NCBI RefSeq assembly: GCF_014698845.1 | Contig: NZ_JACJTV010000001.1 | Span: 1-64,000 of the forward strand | DNA from: Coleofasciculus sp. FACHB-1120 | GTDB taxonomy: Bacteria > Cyanobacteriota > Cyanobacteriia > Cyanobacteriales > FACHB-T130 | DNA length: 64,000 nt | Direction of reading: 5' to 3' | In this document: positions 54,480-63,022 of the stretch, in pieces | How the letters are laid out: the number at the start of each line of letters is the position of its first letter | Position numbering within the stretch: the first letter of the stretch is position 1 | Translations under genes and position numbers: made by a program | Notes under the pieces: generated by a model | Seen by the model: the letters and a program-made list of their open reading frames with translations, nothing else | The model's database searches: none | Told to the model about the DNA's origin: nothing

Positions 54480-55862
54480 TTAAACGGAAACTGGAGTATA
54501 TGCAGGCTTCTTCAGCCGAGGAGTTGCAACCATTTTCATGCCTTCCGGTGCGGCTAAAGTCAAACCCCGACGCACTGGAATCACCGGACGCTTATTAACA
54601 AGCGATACTTGAAAACGCGACACGATGGTTGCTAGAACCAATTTCATTTCATACATAGCAAATGCCATCCCGATACAGCGACGATTCCCGCCGCCAAAGG
54701 GCAAATACTCGTATTGAGAAAATTGCCGTTCTAAAAAGCGCTCTGGCTTGAATTGCTTTGGCTGGGGGTAAGTTTCCTCCCGGTGGTGGGCTAAATAGAT
54801 ACTAGGGAGGATTAGCGCTCCTGGGGGCAATTTGTAGCCGCCGATCTCGATAGGCGATCGCACAACCCGAACAAAAGTATTCGGAGCAATTGGGTAGATG
54901 CGAAGCGTTTCAGAGCAAACCGCTGTTAGATAGGGTAGTTTAGTGATGATGCTTGGATCTGAGTCGGCGTCAACAGAGTCCAACTCGGCGAGCAGTTTGT
55001 CGCGCATCTGCGGTAATTGGTCAACCCAGTACAAAGTCCAAGTCAGCGCAGAAGCGGTGGTTTCATGTCCGGCGACTAGCAGAGTCATTAACTCATCGCG
55101 TAACTCGATATCCGTCATCGGTTGACCCGCTTCATCACGAGCAGACATCATTAAGCTGAGGATATCTTGCCGATTCGGGTTAGCTTCGGCTCGACGTTCC
55201 GCAATCTGAGCGTAAATCAGCTCGTCAATTTGTTTGAGTTGGCGCAGCATCCGACCCCAAGGACTCCAATCGCCTAAATCTCGTTTAAGAAACTCAAAAA
55301 AGAAGGCGCTGGAGTTGAAGCGAGAACTCATTAAGTCCAGCGTGGAACCGACTAAGCTGCGTAGTTGTTCCAAACGCGACCCTTCATCTAGTCCAAACAC
55401 CACCCGTAAGATGACGCGCAGGGTAATTTCTTGCATCGACGCACGGATGTTGAAGGGTTTGCCAACCGTCCATTGATTCATCACCTGCTCAGCGATTTCA
55501 GAGATAATCTGACCGTAAGCCCGCATCCGTTCCCCGTGAAAGGGAGGGGTTAACAGTTGTCGTTGGCGCTGATGGCGATCGCCATCAAGCAGTAGCAGAG
55601 AATTATCTCCCATTAAAAACTCTAACCCGCTGTTCCCCCTCCCGGCGTCTAACTGACTAGAATCAGCATTGAAAATCGTTTGCAGGTCTTGGGGTTGGCT
55701 GAAATACACAATCGGAGTCCCCTGACTTCCCTGGATGGTGAAGGTGTCACCATAAGCTTTCGCATAATCATCCAGGTACTTGATGGGCTGAAAAATAAAT
55801 TTCATTAACCGCAGCGATCGCGGAGTGTTTGGCCCCTTGGGTAGGCTGTTCGTGAGTTCCAT
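54480..55862 (-). CDS. cytochrome P450 (CYP110/CYP120-like)
   Basis: The 460-residue monooxygenase has the I-helix AGHETTASAL, the K-helix ETLR, the PERF stretch and the heme-ligand loop FGGGNRRCIG with Cys396. The FGGGNRRCIG and high similarity of layout to soluble cyanobacterial P450s suggest CYP110 or CYP120 types, which act on alkanes, fatty acids or retinoids. No ferredoxin or reductase gene is adjacent. There is no N-terminal membrane anchor. The product cannot be predicted. Confidence 0.93.
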   Translation of the reverse strand: MELTNSLPKGPNTPRSLRLMKFIFQPIKYLDDYAKAYGDTFTIQGSQGTPIVYFSQPQDLQTIFNADSSQLDAGRGNSGLEFLMGDNSLLLLDGDRHQRQRQLLTPPFHGERMRAYGQIISEIAEQVMNQWTVGKPFNIRASMQEITLRVILRVVFGLDEGSRLEQLRSLVGSTLDLMSSRFNSSAFFFEFLKRDLGDWSPWGRMLRQLKQIDELIYAQIAERRAEANPNRQDILSLMMSARDEAGQPMTDIELRDELMTLLVAGHETTASALTWTLYWVDQLPQMRDKLLAELDSVDADSDPSIITKLPYLTAVCSETLRIYPIAPNTFVRVVRSPIEIGGYKLPPGALILPSIYLAHHREETYPQPKQFKPERFLERQFSQYEYLPFGGGNRRCIGMAFAMYEMKLVLATIVSRFQVSLVNKRPVIPVRRGLTLAAPEGMKMVATPRLKKPAYTPVSV

Positions 55863-56094
55863 TGAGGCGTTTTGTGTTCAGAACTATTCGATTCTATTGT
55901 GGCGAGTTTTGAGGGCGGAGTGTTGGCTCACAATGCTATGTCCTCAAGAGGGCGATCGCTTGCTTCGCATCCCAAGTCGCACCCCAAGCGATTGACCAAG
56001 GTTGCGCCAGCTAAGCGCTAACACTAACGTACAAAAAACTCCCCTCGATCCCATTAAGCGGTATATTCGGTGGAGTCAGCATCACAAGCAAGCA

Positions 56095-56727
56095 GTGCCA
56101 AGAATAATTGCTATCCTCAACGGTAAGGGAGGAGTCGGTAAAACCACTACAGCAGTCAATCTGGCTGCAACCTTCTCCGAAGAAAAACGGGTTCTTCTGG
56201 TCGATGCAGATATTCAGGGTTCGGCGACTTGGTGGGTTGAGCGTAGCCAGAAAGGAATGGGCTTCGATCTCGCTCAAGAGACAGATCCAAAACTTTTAGG
56301 TCGTTTACGTAAGATAGAAGGCTACGATTTAGTAGTGGTGGATACGCCTCCAGCATTGCGATCGGAAGCATTAGCGGCGGTAGTCGCGATCGCTGATTAT
56401 CTGGTTTTACCCACGCCCTGTGCGCCGATGGATCTAGCTGTACTCATTGAGACAGTAAGAGAAGCCGTCATGCCAGTTGGAATCGCCCATCGGGTACTTC
56501 TGACGAAGGTAGATGCGCGAAGTTTGGGGGAAGCACTGGAGGCTCAAAACACACTTCAAGAGCTAGGAATTCCTGCTTGCCATAGCTTCGTCCGTGCCTA
56601 CAAAGCCCACGAACGAGCGGCTCTTGAGGGGGTGCCAATTCATCAATGGGCGGGGAAAAAGGCACGGGATGCGGAAGCAGACTATCGCCGCGTGGCTAAT
56701 GAAATACAGCGTGATTGGAGAAACTAA
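56095..56727 (+). CDS. mcdA: ParA-type ATPase, probable McdA (carboxysome positioning)
   Basis: The 210-residue protein has a deviant Walker A KGGVGKTT (signature Lys11, catalytic Lys16), DADIQGSATWW and VDTPPALRSEAL, as in ParA and MinD-like ATPases that form gradients on the nucleoid. It is orphan: no parB or parS is near. The next gene encodes a coiled-coil protein with a terminal tryptophan, which fits McdB. The frame opens at TTG 56002, but the family core starts at GTG 56095; that choice is by homology in shape, as neither start has a good Shine-Dalgarno. Confidence 0.75.
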   Translation: MPRIIAILNGKGGVGKTTTAVNLAATFSEEKRVLLVDADIQGSATWWVERSQKGMGFDLAQETDPKLLGRLRKIEGYDLVVVDTPPALRSEALAAVVAIADYLVLPTPCAPMDLAVLIETVREAVMPVGIAHRVLLTKVDARSLGEALEAQNTLQELGIPACHSFVRAYKAHERAALEGVPIHQWAGKKARDAEADYRRVANEIQRDWRN

Positions 56728-56732
56728 AAATA

Positions 56733-57401
56733 ATGGCTAAAAAACGTATTTCAGACTTACTACACGAAGAAGCTCAAAAATCGCCAGATTTAGAAGCTGA
56801 ACCTGTTCTAGAGGCGACCGTAGAGGAAATTATCGAAGTGAATGCGGAAATTGTAAATGACTCATCAACAGATACGTCCGATAAAACTTCTGATAAAAAC
56901 TCAAATTCAACAGCGGCTGGCTTAGAAGCAACTGTGGCAGAGTTAAAAACAGCTCTGGAGCAAGCACGCCAAAGGGAAGAAGCTCTACAGCAGCAAATCA
57001 CCGAATTGCAATCCAATTTGGATGAGCAAAAATCCCTGATGACTGACTTGAAAGGTGTTGTGAAGGAAACACGTAAAGTGGAAGCCTCTTTACACCAGCA
57101 AATTGCCAATTTACAGGCGGATTTGGATGAGCAAAAAAAATTGCTCAATAAGCATCAAAAAGCTCAAGAGCAAGCCAAACAGTTGAAAACAGAGTTGGAG
57201 CAAGCGAAAAAGGCAGCGATGCAACTTGCAGAAGCGAACTCTAAGCTGATTGAAGAAGCCAATGCTCGACACCAAGAGCCGAAATCTCAACCACAGAAGT
57301 ACAAAACCTCTGAGCGGACATATAACAACTTCCCTCCATCTCAACCTCAACCTCAAACCGATGAGCCTGCTGATTTTGCCGCCAAAAGTTGGTTGTTGTA
57401 A
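56733..57401 (+). CDS. mcdB: coiled-coil partner, probable type 2 McdB
   Basis: The 222-residue protein starts five bases after the ATPase stop. A short N-terminal motif (AKKRISDLLHEEAQK) is followed by an acidic disordered part, a long Gln-rich coiled coil (about 70-185) and a Gln/Pro-rich tail ending KSWLL. McdB proteins have a tryptophan within the last few residues and a coiled-coil centre, and they bind carboxysomes. Both hold here (Trp220 of 222). The adjacent ATPase and these features make McdB more likely than ParB. ATG 56733 is preferred to the TTG at 56715. Confidence 0.68.
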   Translation: MAKKRISDLLHEEAQKSPDLEAEPVLEATVEEIIEVNAEIVNDSSTDTSDKTSDKNSNSTAAGLEATVAELKTALEQARQREEALQQQITELQSNLDEQKSLMTDLKGVVKETRKVEASLHQQIANLQADLDEQKKLLNKHQKAQEQAKQLKTELEQAKKAAMQLAEANSKLIEEANARHQEPKSQPQKYKTSERTYNNFPPSQPQPQTDEPADFAAKSWLL

Positions 57402-57492
57402 ATACACTCAGTCTGACAAGCAAAAGATCCTGTCTGGAACGTTTTTTTGAGCGTTCTTTAGCTTTAGGTTGGCAGGCTTAGTTTGTATAGCA

Positions 57493-57521
57493 GTAGGGGC
57501 GGGTTATCAACCCGCCCCTAC
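57493..57521. terminator. palindrome between mcdB-like and M50 protease genes
   Basis: GTAGGGGCGGGTT (57493-57505) and AACCCGCCCCTAC (57509-57521) pair perfectly with a three-base loop. This is a familiar type of dispersed cyanobacterial palindrome and can end both convergent units. Confidence 0.7.
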
Positions 57522-57568
57522 ATCTAAGCGCACTTATTTAGTTAACTGAATTCAAAATCCGAAATTGA

Positions 57569-58690
57569 TTAAGCAGGATTAGCTTGCGCTCTTCTCTGGA
57601 GTAAGTTGAGAATCGAAGCTTTTTCCAGAAGTCCCACTAGCACCCCGTTTTCACGAATGACGGGAAGCTGAGTAAGCTTTTCTTGTTCTAGCAGTGTCAC
57701 CACTTCTAGTAACGATTGATCAGATTTAACGGTTGTAGAGAATTCAACGGGTTTTGTTAGCTGTGCGACTGATATTTCAGTCCACTGTGAAGTCGGGACG
57801 GCTTTGAGATCGTCAACTGCGATCGCGCCCACTAATTGTCCCTCTTCATTGGTCACTAAGAACCGCGACGCTTCGCTTTTGCCAATGATGAACTCGTTAA
57901 CAAACTCTCTCAGGGAAAGCGACTCAGAAACAATTGGGCTATCGGTCATGACTGCATCTTCTGCGGTCAAAGCGGCTAGTTGTTCTTGCACTCTGGCAGC
58001 TTGGGTTGCTCGACCCGCGTTTTGCAGTAGGAACCAACCGATTAACAAGTTCCAGAAGTTAAGACCGCCGCCTAATAGTAACGGAACCAGACCAGAAGCG
58101 ATCGCTATCCAACCAATGACTTGACCGGCGCGACCCGCAAACACGACACCTTTATAAAGATTGCCGGTGATCTTCCAAACCAACGCCTTGAGGATATTCC
58201 CACCATCCAGGGGCAAGCCAGGAATCAGGTTAAACAGCGCCAGCACTAAGTTGACGTAACCCAGCACTCCGAGGATTGCTCCAAACGGCCCGGAAATGCT
58301 CGTGGTAAAGCCAATCGCGCTAATGAGACCAAACAGCGCCAAACTGACTAAAGGCCCTGCGATCGCCAGCCAGAATGCTCCTGCTGGGGTCTTTGATTCT
58401 TTTTCTAAGCTGGCGAGACCACCAAACAGAAATAAGTTGATAGATTTAACTTCAATTCCCTGCTTGATGGCAACAAAACTGTGTCCCAGTTCGTGCGCCA
58501 AGACGGATGCAAACAACAGCAGCGCCGCAATTAATCCCAGTAGCCAGGGTAATCCCCCGCCGAGTCCGGGAAATTGAGCCGCTAGTCCACTGCCATAACT
58601 CACCGTCACCCAAGCCAGGACAAAGAACCAGGTTGGATGTACGTTGAAGGGAATTCCGAATAAATTGCCGACGCGAATCGTGCCGTTCAT
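57569..58690 (-). CDS. site-2 protease family metallopeptidase with CBS domains
   Basis: The 373-residue protein is an M50-type intramembrane protease: HELGH (66-70) and LDGGN near 161-165 supply zinc ligands within about six membrane helices. Residues about 240-373 are two CBS repeats, which bind adenine nucleotides and could tune activity to energy state. Such proteases cleave anti-sigma factors or other membrane regulators. No candidate substrate is adjacent. ATG 58690 is the start. Confidence 0.92.
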   Translation of the reverse strand: MNGTIRVGNLFGIPFNVHPTWFFVLAWVTVSYGSGLAAQFPGLGGGLPWLLGLIAALLLFASVLAHELGHSFVAIKQGIEVKSINLFLFGGLASLEKESKTPAGAFWLAIAGPLVSLALFGLISAIGFTTSISGPFGAILGVLGYVNLVLALFNLIPGLPLDGGNILKALVWKITGNLYKGVVFAGRAGQVIGWIAIASGLVPLLLGGGLNFWNLLIGWFLLQNAGRATQAARVQEQLAALTAEDAVMTDSPIVSESLSLREFVNEFIIGKSEASRFLVTNEEGQLVGAIAVDDLKAVPTSQWTEISVAQLTKPVEFSTTVKSDQSLLEVVTLLEQEKLTQLPVIRENGVLVGLLEKASILNLLQRRAQANPA

Positions 58691-58959
58691 TACGCCACCT
58701 CTGATTTAACATCTGAGAGGCTTACATTGAACCTCTCTCTTGCACCTCTTTATCGTAACGATATGTAACGAGGATTTTAATCTTTCAGCTACCGTACTAT
58801 CCGTCCGTTAAGGTTCGGTTTTGGAATAGTCTAGTGTGAGACATTCTTACTTTTGCCTCGGCATAATAGAATCAGTACTGCTCTTGAAAGGCTGACTTCT
58901 GCATCACGTCCTTGGGGCAGAAAAGCTCTCCCAACCTCGATGACCGCAGGTGTTTCCCT

Positions 58960-59457
58960 ATGCCCGTCTCCGAAACTCAAATCACCCGCTCCTACAATCA
59001 AGAAGAGATTCAGCAAATTCTCCAGATAGCGATCGCGCGTCAAACTGACGACACAGAATTTACCCGCGAACAGCTACTGGAAATCGCCTCTGAATTAGAA
59101 ATCTCTCCAGAGTGCCTTCAGGTGGCAGAACAGCAGTGGCAAGCCAAACAGGGAGAAATCCAAAAGCGGCAGGATTTTAATCTCTACCGGCGCAGCAGAT
59201 TACAGAAACAAGCTGGCAAATATACAGTTATCAATTCGTTTTTGATGCTGCTGAATATCGTGAATGCTGGTCAGCTTTCTTGGTCTTTATATATCGCCCT
59301 ATTCTGGGGATTAGGTCTGGGGCTTAATGCTTTGAATACCTTTCAATCTGGAGGCGAAGATTACGAAAAAGCCTTTCAGAAATGGTATCGTCAGTACCAA
59401 TTGAAACAATCACTGACCACTGTTTGGGATAAGGTTCTCAAAGCTTGGCAGACTTAA
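58960..59457 (+). CDS. 2TM-domain protein
   Basis: The 165-residue protein has a regulator-like N-terminal helix set (RSYNQEEIQQILQIAIARQ through ISPECLQVAEQQW) and a C-terminal two-helix membrane hairpin (INSFLMLLNIVNAG, LYIALFWGLGLGLNAL). The latter is the 2TM domain. The frame opens at TTG 58912 but ATG 58960 is the ordinary start. The function is unknown; in other bacteria 2TM domains accompany histidine kinases. It diverges from the M50 protease gene. Confidence 0.75.
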   Translation: MPVSETQITRSYNQEEIQQILQIAIARQTDDTEFTREQLLEIASELEISPECLQVAEQQWQAKQGEIQKRQDFNLYRRSRLQKQAGKYTVINSFLMLLNIVNAGQLSWSLYIALFWGLGLGLNALNTFQSGGEDYEKAFQKWYRQYQLKQSLTTVWDKVLKAWQT

Positions 59458-59604
59458 AACATATTCCCCTAGGGAAGAGAAATTTGCGGCTACGCAAAGG
59501 AAGGGGGTTGAAAATCAGTCTTTATGAGCGAGAATTTTGTCTAGAGACGTTGTATGCAGCCTCTTGGGATTCGGTAATTCATGCTTGGCAGATATGCCAA
59601 AGGC

Positions 59605-59674
59605 GCGATCGCGTACAGCCCTTTGGGCATGAAAACAGCGAAGCGAAGCGTTAGCCTCGCGCTGACTTGTCAGT
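59605..59674 (-). repeat. 70-bp dispersed repeat, copy B (inverted relative to copy A)
   Basis: From GCGATCGC to CTGACTTGTCAGT this matches the reverse complement of 51299-51368 with a few differences. It lies in the otherwise empty gap 59458-59824 after the 2TM gene. Confidence 0.75.
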
Positions 59675-59824
59675 GCTCATTTTTCCCCAGTCAGTATATC
59701 TCCTACAGGAACAGCTTTCGTTTGCCTTAAAATAATCCTGTCGGCTTGGTTAAACTAACCAGACTTTTACGGCTAGACAAGTTACGGCTAAACAAGTTCT
59801 CTCTGCATTCTCCCTGCATTAGAT

Positions 59825-60304
59825 ATGGTTCAGTACACTCTCGCACAAAGCCCAGAAGTCATCCTGACTGTTTCAGGCAAAGATTCAAAAAAAGCCCGTG
59901 AGAAAGCAATGGAGCAGCTCATGGAACTCATGGATGCAGACAAGCTACCCACCGATCTTGAAGATGGATTTAGTCCAGAACAACTGATTGAAGTCAAAGA
60001 GCTGGAAGCGGATGGGACTAGCGATGAAGACGCCGTAACCCAAGCTGTACAAGTTCTGAGCAACCTTGCCACACTAAAGCTGAAGGTGCAGGAGTCACGC
60101 GCCGAGGCGCTGAAGGTTCGCGCTCAAGTAGATATTCTATTTTCAGAAAAGTCGGTGAGTGAAGAGGAAATCTCTCAACTCAAGGACGGTTTTAAGGTTC
60201 TCAAAACCTTTGCTCAAGTGAATCTGCGCTACCACGAGGCTCGCTCGAAAGCAGAGCAAGCTCGGAGCGTGTTAGATCAAGCTTTAAAGTCTCCTGAGAG
60301 CTAA
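59825..60304 (+). CDS. conserved protein with helical core, unknown function
   Basis: The 159-residue protein starts MVQYTLAQSPEVILTVSGKD and is mostly alpha-helical, with an acidic middle (LEDGFSPEQLIEVKELEADG) and a heptad-like C-terminal stretch from about residue 85. This suggests a small coiled coil or helix bundle. No domain is recognised. It is followed by another small unknown gene on the same strand 131 bases away. Confidence 0.65.
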   Translation: MVQYTLAQSPEVILTVSGKDSKKAREKAMEQLMELMDADKLPTDLEDGFSPEQLIEVKELEADGTSDEDAVTQAVQVLSNLATLKLKVQESRAEALKVRAQVDILFSEKSVSEEEISQLKDGFKVLKTFAQVNLRYHEARSKAEQARSVLDQALKSPES

Positions 60305-60435
60305 TTTCTCTGCTTAGGCGCATCTGCTGCGCGATCGCATCAGCGAGAATTCAGACTTGATAAGCGATCGCGCTGTTGAGTTTTTCTCTCATTCGCAGCG
60401 CCAAATGCATCTGTAACCACCCAAGAAGATAAGCA

Positions 60436-60867
60436 ATGATTCAATTTGGTAAAACTCCTTCTGATTCCGGAGAAAAAAACTGGCGAAACCAGCTTGCTCA
60501 GTTTGTCAAAGCCAATCAGCAAGAATTGGCAGCATTATCTTGGGGTTTGTGGTTAGAAAATGGAGACACTCAAGGTTATTTAGGGATCGATGTGCAACCG
60601 AAGCCGCATTTCGTCTATTGTCCAAAAGAGGCAATAGAAACACTCAATAATAAAGTCGAAAATCAGCTTCAGGAGATGTTAGGAGTTGTGGAGGCTCATA
60701 ACCCTGAAGTGGAGGTTATGATCATTGGAATTGGTGAGGGACAAATAAAGCTAGTTCAGTTTCAACCAGAACCTCCACCTCCCGCTTGCTTTGAGAAAGT
60801 CGCCGCAGATGTTAATACATTGCTAGAGCGATTGGAGCAGCAGATGGACGAGCAGATACAAGGTTAA
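60436..60867 (+). CDS. conserved protein of unknown function
   Basis: The 143-residue protein has an N-terminal helical part (NWRNQLAQFVKANQQELAAL), then FVYCPKEAIETLNNK and VMIIGIGEGQIKLVQFQPEPPPP, which suggest an alpha/beta fold with a beta strand before a proline stretch. I do not recognise a family. Two Pro-rich and acidic tails are unusual. It is probably a real gene by composition and by fit of start and stop with its neighbour. Confidence 0.65.
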   Translation: MIQFGKTPSDSGEKNWRNQLAQFVKANQQELAALSWGLWLENGDTQGYLGIDVQPKPHFVYCPKEAIETLNNKVENQLQEMLGVVEAHNPEVEVMIIGIGEGQIKLVQFQPEPPPPACFEKVAADVNTLLERLEQQMDEQIQG

Positions 60868-60970
60868 ATCCTAAAAAGCGATCGCGTCAGCGTATGCATT
60901 CTTAGTGATACTCGCACGCTGGCTAGTGAAGGGAAACGCGATCGCATCTTTTCTCAACCACGTTAGTGAG

Positions 60971-61366
60971 CTAATCAGAACGCTTAGATGCCATCTGCTC
61001 GTCCAAACTAATTGGCCCAGAGCCAATATAGTACACCATGAGCAATCCGCCGATAATTGCTAAGTTTTTCATGAAGGCATTTACTTGCATTCGGTCGGCA
61101 AAATCGGTGTGAAAAATTAGCGTAGCCGGAATCATAAAGATAATTAGTGCGATCGCTCCCCAACGCGCTTTGTAACCAAGCAATATTGATAATCCGCCAG
61201 CCAATTCAAGAATAATTGCCGCAACGAGCAACAGTGCTGTCAGGGGTAAGCCCTTGCTAGCCATAAACTGTTGCGTGCCACTAAAGCCCGTAATCTTGTC
61301 AAAGCCAGACTTTAAAAAAATGGCGGCTAAGAAAGCCCGTCCTATGAGGGGGATGTATTTTTCCAT
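60971..61366 (-). CDS. DoxX family membrane protein
   Basis: The 131-residue protein has four membrane helices with IGRAFLAAIFLKSGFDKITGF at the start and MQVNAFMKNLAIIGGLLMVYYIGSG near the end, the DoxX pattern. Some members relate to thiosulfate:quinone oxidoreductase or oxidative stress, but the role is open. It lies 49 bases downstream of the CrtO-like gene on the same strand and may be co-transcribed. Confidence 0.88.
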   Translation of the reverse strand: MEKYIPLIGRAFLAAIFLKSGFDKITGFSGTQQFMASKGLPLTALLLVAAIILELAGGLSILLGYKARWGAIALIIFMIPATLIFHTDFADRMQVNAFMKNLAIIGGLLMVYYIGSGPISLDEQMASKRSD

Positions 61367-61415
61367 ATTGATACCTGCGATCGCTTGCCTTTAACTTACA
61401 ACAACATCGTAAAAT

Positions 61416-62978
61416 TCACTCCGCCATGTCTTGAATTACGCGCATGGCGGCATTGTGCCCCGCCGCACCAATCACCGAACCTGCTGGGTGACAGCCTGCA
61501 CTAGCAGAGTATAGCCCTTGAATGGGAGTAACGTAAGGCAATCTGTCAGCGAAGCCGAAAGAGTTGTCAATGTGGTGGATATGCCCGCGAGTTAAGCCGA
61601 AGTGCTGCTCAATTTTCTGGGGATGCAGGGCGAACACATCTTGGACTAATTGTGAGGTGCCGGGGGCGAAGCGATCGCAAATTGACAACAAATGCTTAAC
61701 ATAGCGGCTTTCCTCCTTCTCCCAGGTGGTTCCTTGCAATTCATAAGGCACCCACTGCACAAATAGCGCCGAATTGTGGTGCCCGGAGGCATCCTGTAGA
61801 GAGGGATCGAGGGTGGTATGGATATACCACTCTATTGCGGGAAATTCAGGTAAGCGCCCTGCCTGCACATCAGCGAAAGCACGATGCAACATCCCCATCA
61901 CCTCTTTTTCATCCGGTAAAAGGTGAATTGTCGTGCCGTACTGACCGCAATTTTGGGGCAGGCAGGTAAACTCAGGCAGTCCGCGCAAACACAGATTCAC
62001 CTTAAACGTTGAACCATCCTTCTGATAAGCATCGAGTCGGGAGTTGTATTCCATCGGCAAATTCTCAGCCCCAACTAGCTGGCGCAAGCGGAAAGGATCG
62101 GCGTTGACAATGGTTGTCGTAGCGTTGATTTCAGTGCCATCCTGAAAAACCACCCCTTTAGCAACACCTCGTGAGAGGAGAATCTGGGTAACGCCTCGCC
62201 CGGTTTCAATTTGTACTCCGGCTTTTCTTGCCGCTTCCGCAAGGCGATTCGTCACCGTACCCATTCCACCCTTTACGATCATCCAAGTGCGATCGCTACC
62301 CGGTAGCCGACACATATTGTGGATGAGAAAATTCATCCCAGTACCGGGAGTATCCCAGGTACCATACAATCCTGAGAACCCATCCGTCACGGCATACATT
62401 GCCTTTACTAAGTCGCTTTTGAAATTAAATCGGTCGAGATATTCTCCGACTGACTTGCGGCAGAGATTAATAAAGACTTGGCGCAATTCTGGGCGCACAT
62501 ACCGTTGAGCCGTTTCTTCAATCGAAAGCGGTTCCTCTAACCAAGTGGGGGCAATATCGTCACGCATCTGGGCAAGTTCATTCTGTAGCGCTTCGTTTGC
62601 TTGCCAATCTGCTTCCGAGAAGAACGATACAAACTGCCGTTTCATCTCTTCTTGGTTTGAGCCAAATAGCAAATAACGCTTGTCAGTTGTGGGCAAAAAG
62701 TAGTGCGGATCGCGCCGAATCACCGGGATGTCCACATCAAGAAGACGAATTAATTCCGGTGGCATCAACCCTAACAAATACGCACCCGTCGAAGTGCCTA
62801 AATTGGGTGCTATTTGAAACGGATGCTCAGTGCGGCAGGCACCGCCAATAACATCCTTTGCTTCCACTACTAGAACCTTTAGCCCCTGACGTGCCAATAA
62901 CAAGGCTGCCACCAAACCGTTATGTCCAGCACCCACCACCAGTACATCTACAGAATTCTCGATCCAACGTGGTTTCAT
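61416..62978 (-). CDS. FAD-dependent oxidoreductase, CrtO/phytoene-desaturase-like
   Basis: The 520-residue protein starts with a dinucleotide motif VVGAGHNGLVAALLLARQG and EAKDVIGGACRTE, and ends SAGCHPAGSVIGAAGHNAAM. This is the NAD(P)/FAD amine-oxidase-like class that includes carotene ketolase CrtO and PYROXD2. It could act on carotenoids or another lipid. The PGTGMNFLIHNMCRL stretch is shared with uncharacterised members, so the assignment to CrtO is not secure. It is upstream of doxX on the same strand. Confidence 0.87.
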   Translation of the reverse strand: MKPRWIENSVDVLVVGAGHNGLVAALLLARQGLKVLVVEAKDVIGGACRTEHPFQIAPNLGTSTGAYLLGLMPPELIRLLDVDIPVIRRDPHYFLPTTDKRYLLFGSNQEEMKRQFVSFFSEADWQANEALQNELAQMRDDIAPTWLEEPLSIEETAQRYVRPELRQVFINLCRKSVGEYLDRFNFKSDLVKAMYAVTDGFSGLYGTWDTPGTGMNFLIHNMCRLPGSDRTWMIVKGGMGTVTNRLAEAARKAGVQIETGRGVTQILLSRGVAKGVVFQDGTEINATTTIVNADPFRLRQLVGAENLPMEYNSRLDAYQKDGSTFKVNLCLRGLPEFTCLPQNCGQYGTTIHLLPDEKEVMGMLHRAFADVQAGRLPEFPAIEWYIHTTLDPSLQDASGHHNSALFVQWVPYELQGTTWEKEESRYVKHLLSICDRFAPGTSQLVQDVFALHPQKIEQHFGLTRGHIHHIDNSFGFADRLPYVTPIQGLYSASAGCHPAGSVIGAAGHNAAMRVIQDMAE

Positions 62979-63022
62979 GCTCTTTTGCTGCTTCTGTTTT
63001 CTGGGTGTTCATTGGGGTTCGT

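Noticed and set aside
59445-59654. 69-codon frame after the 2TM gene
   Set aside because: It overlaps the previous gene, runs into the 70-bp repeat and has no Shine-Dalgarno or domain.
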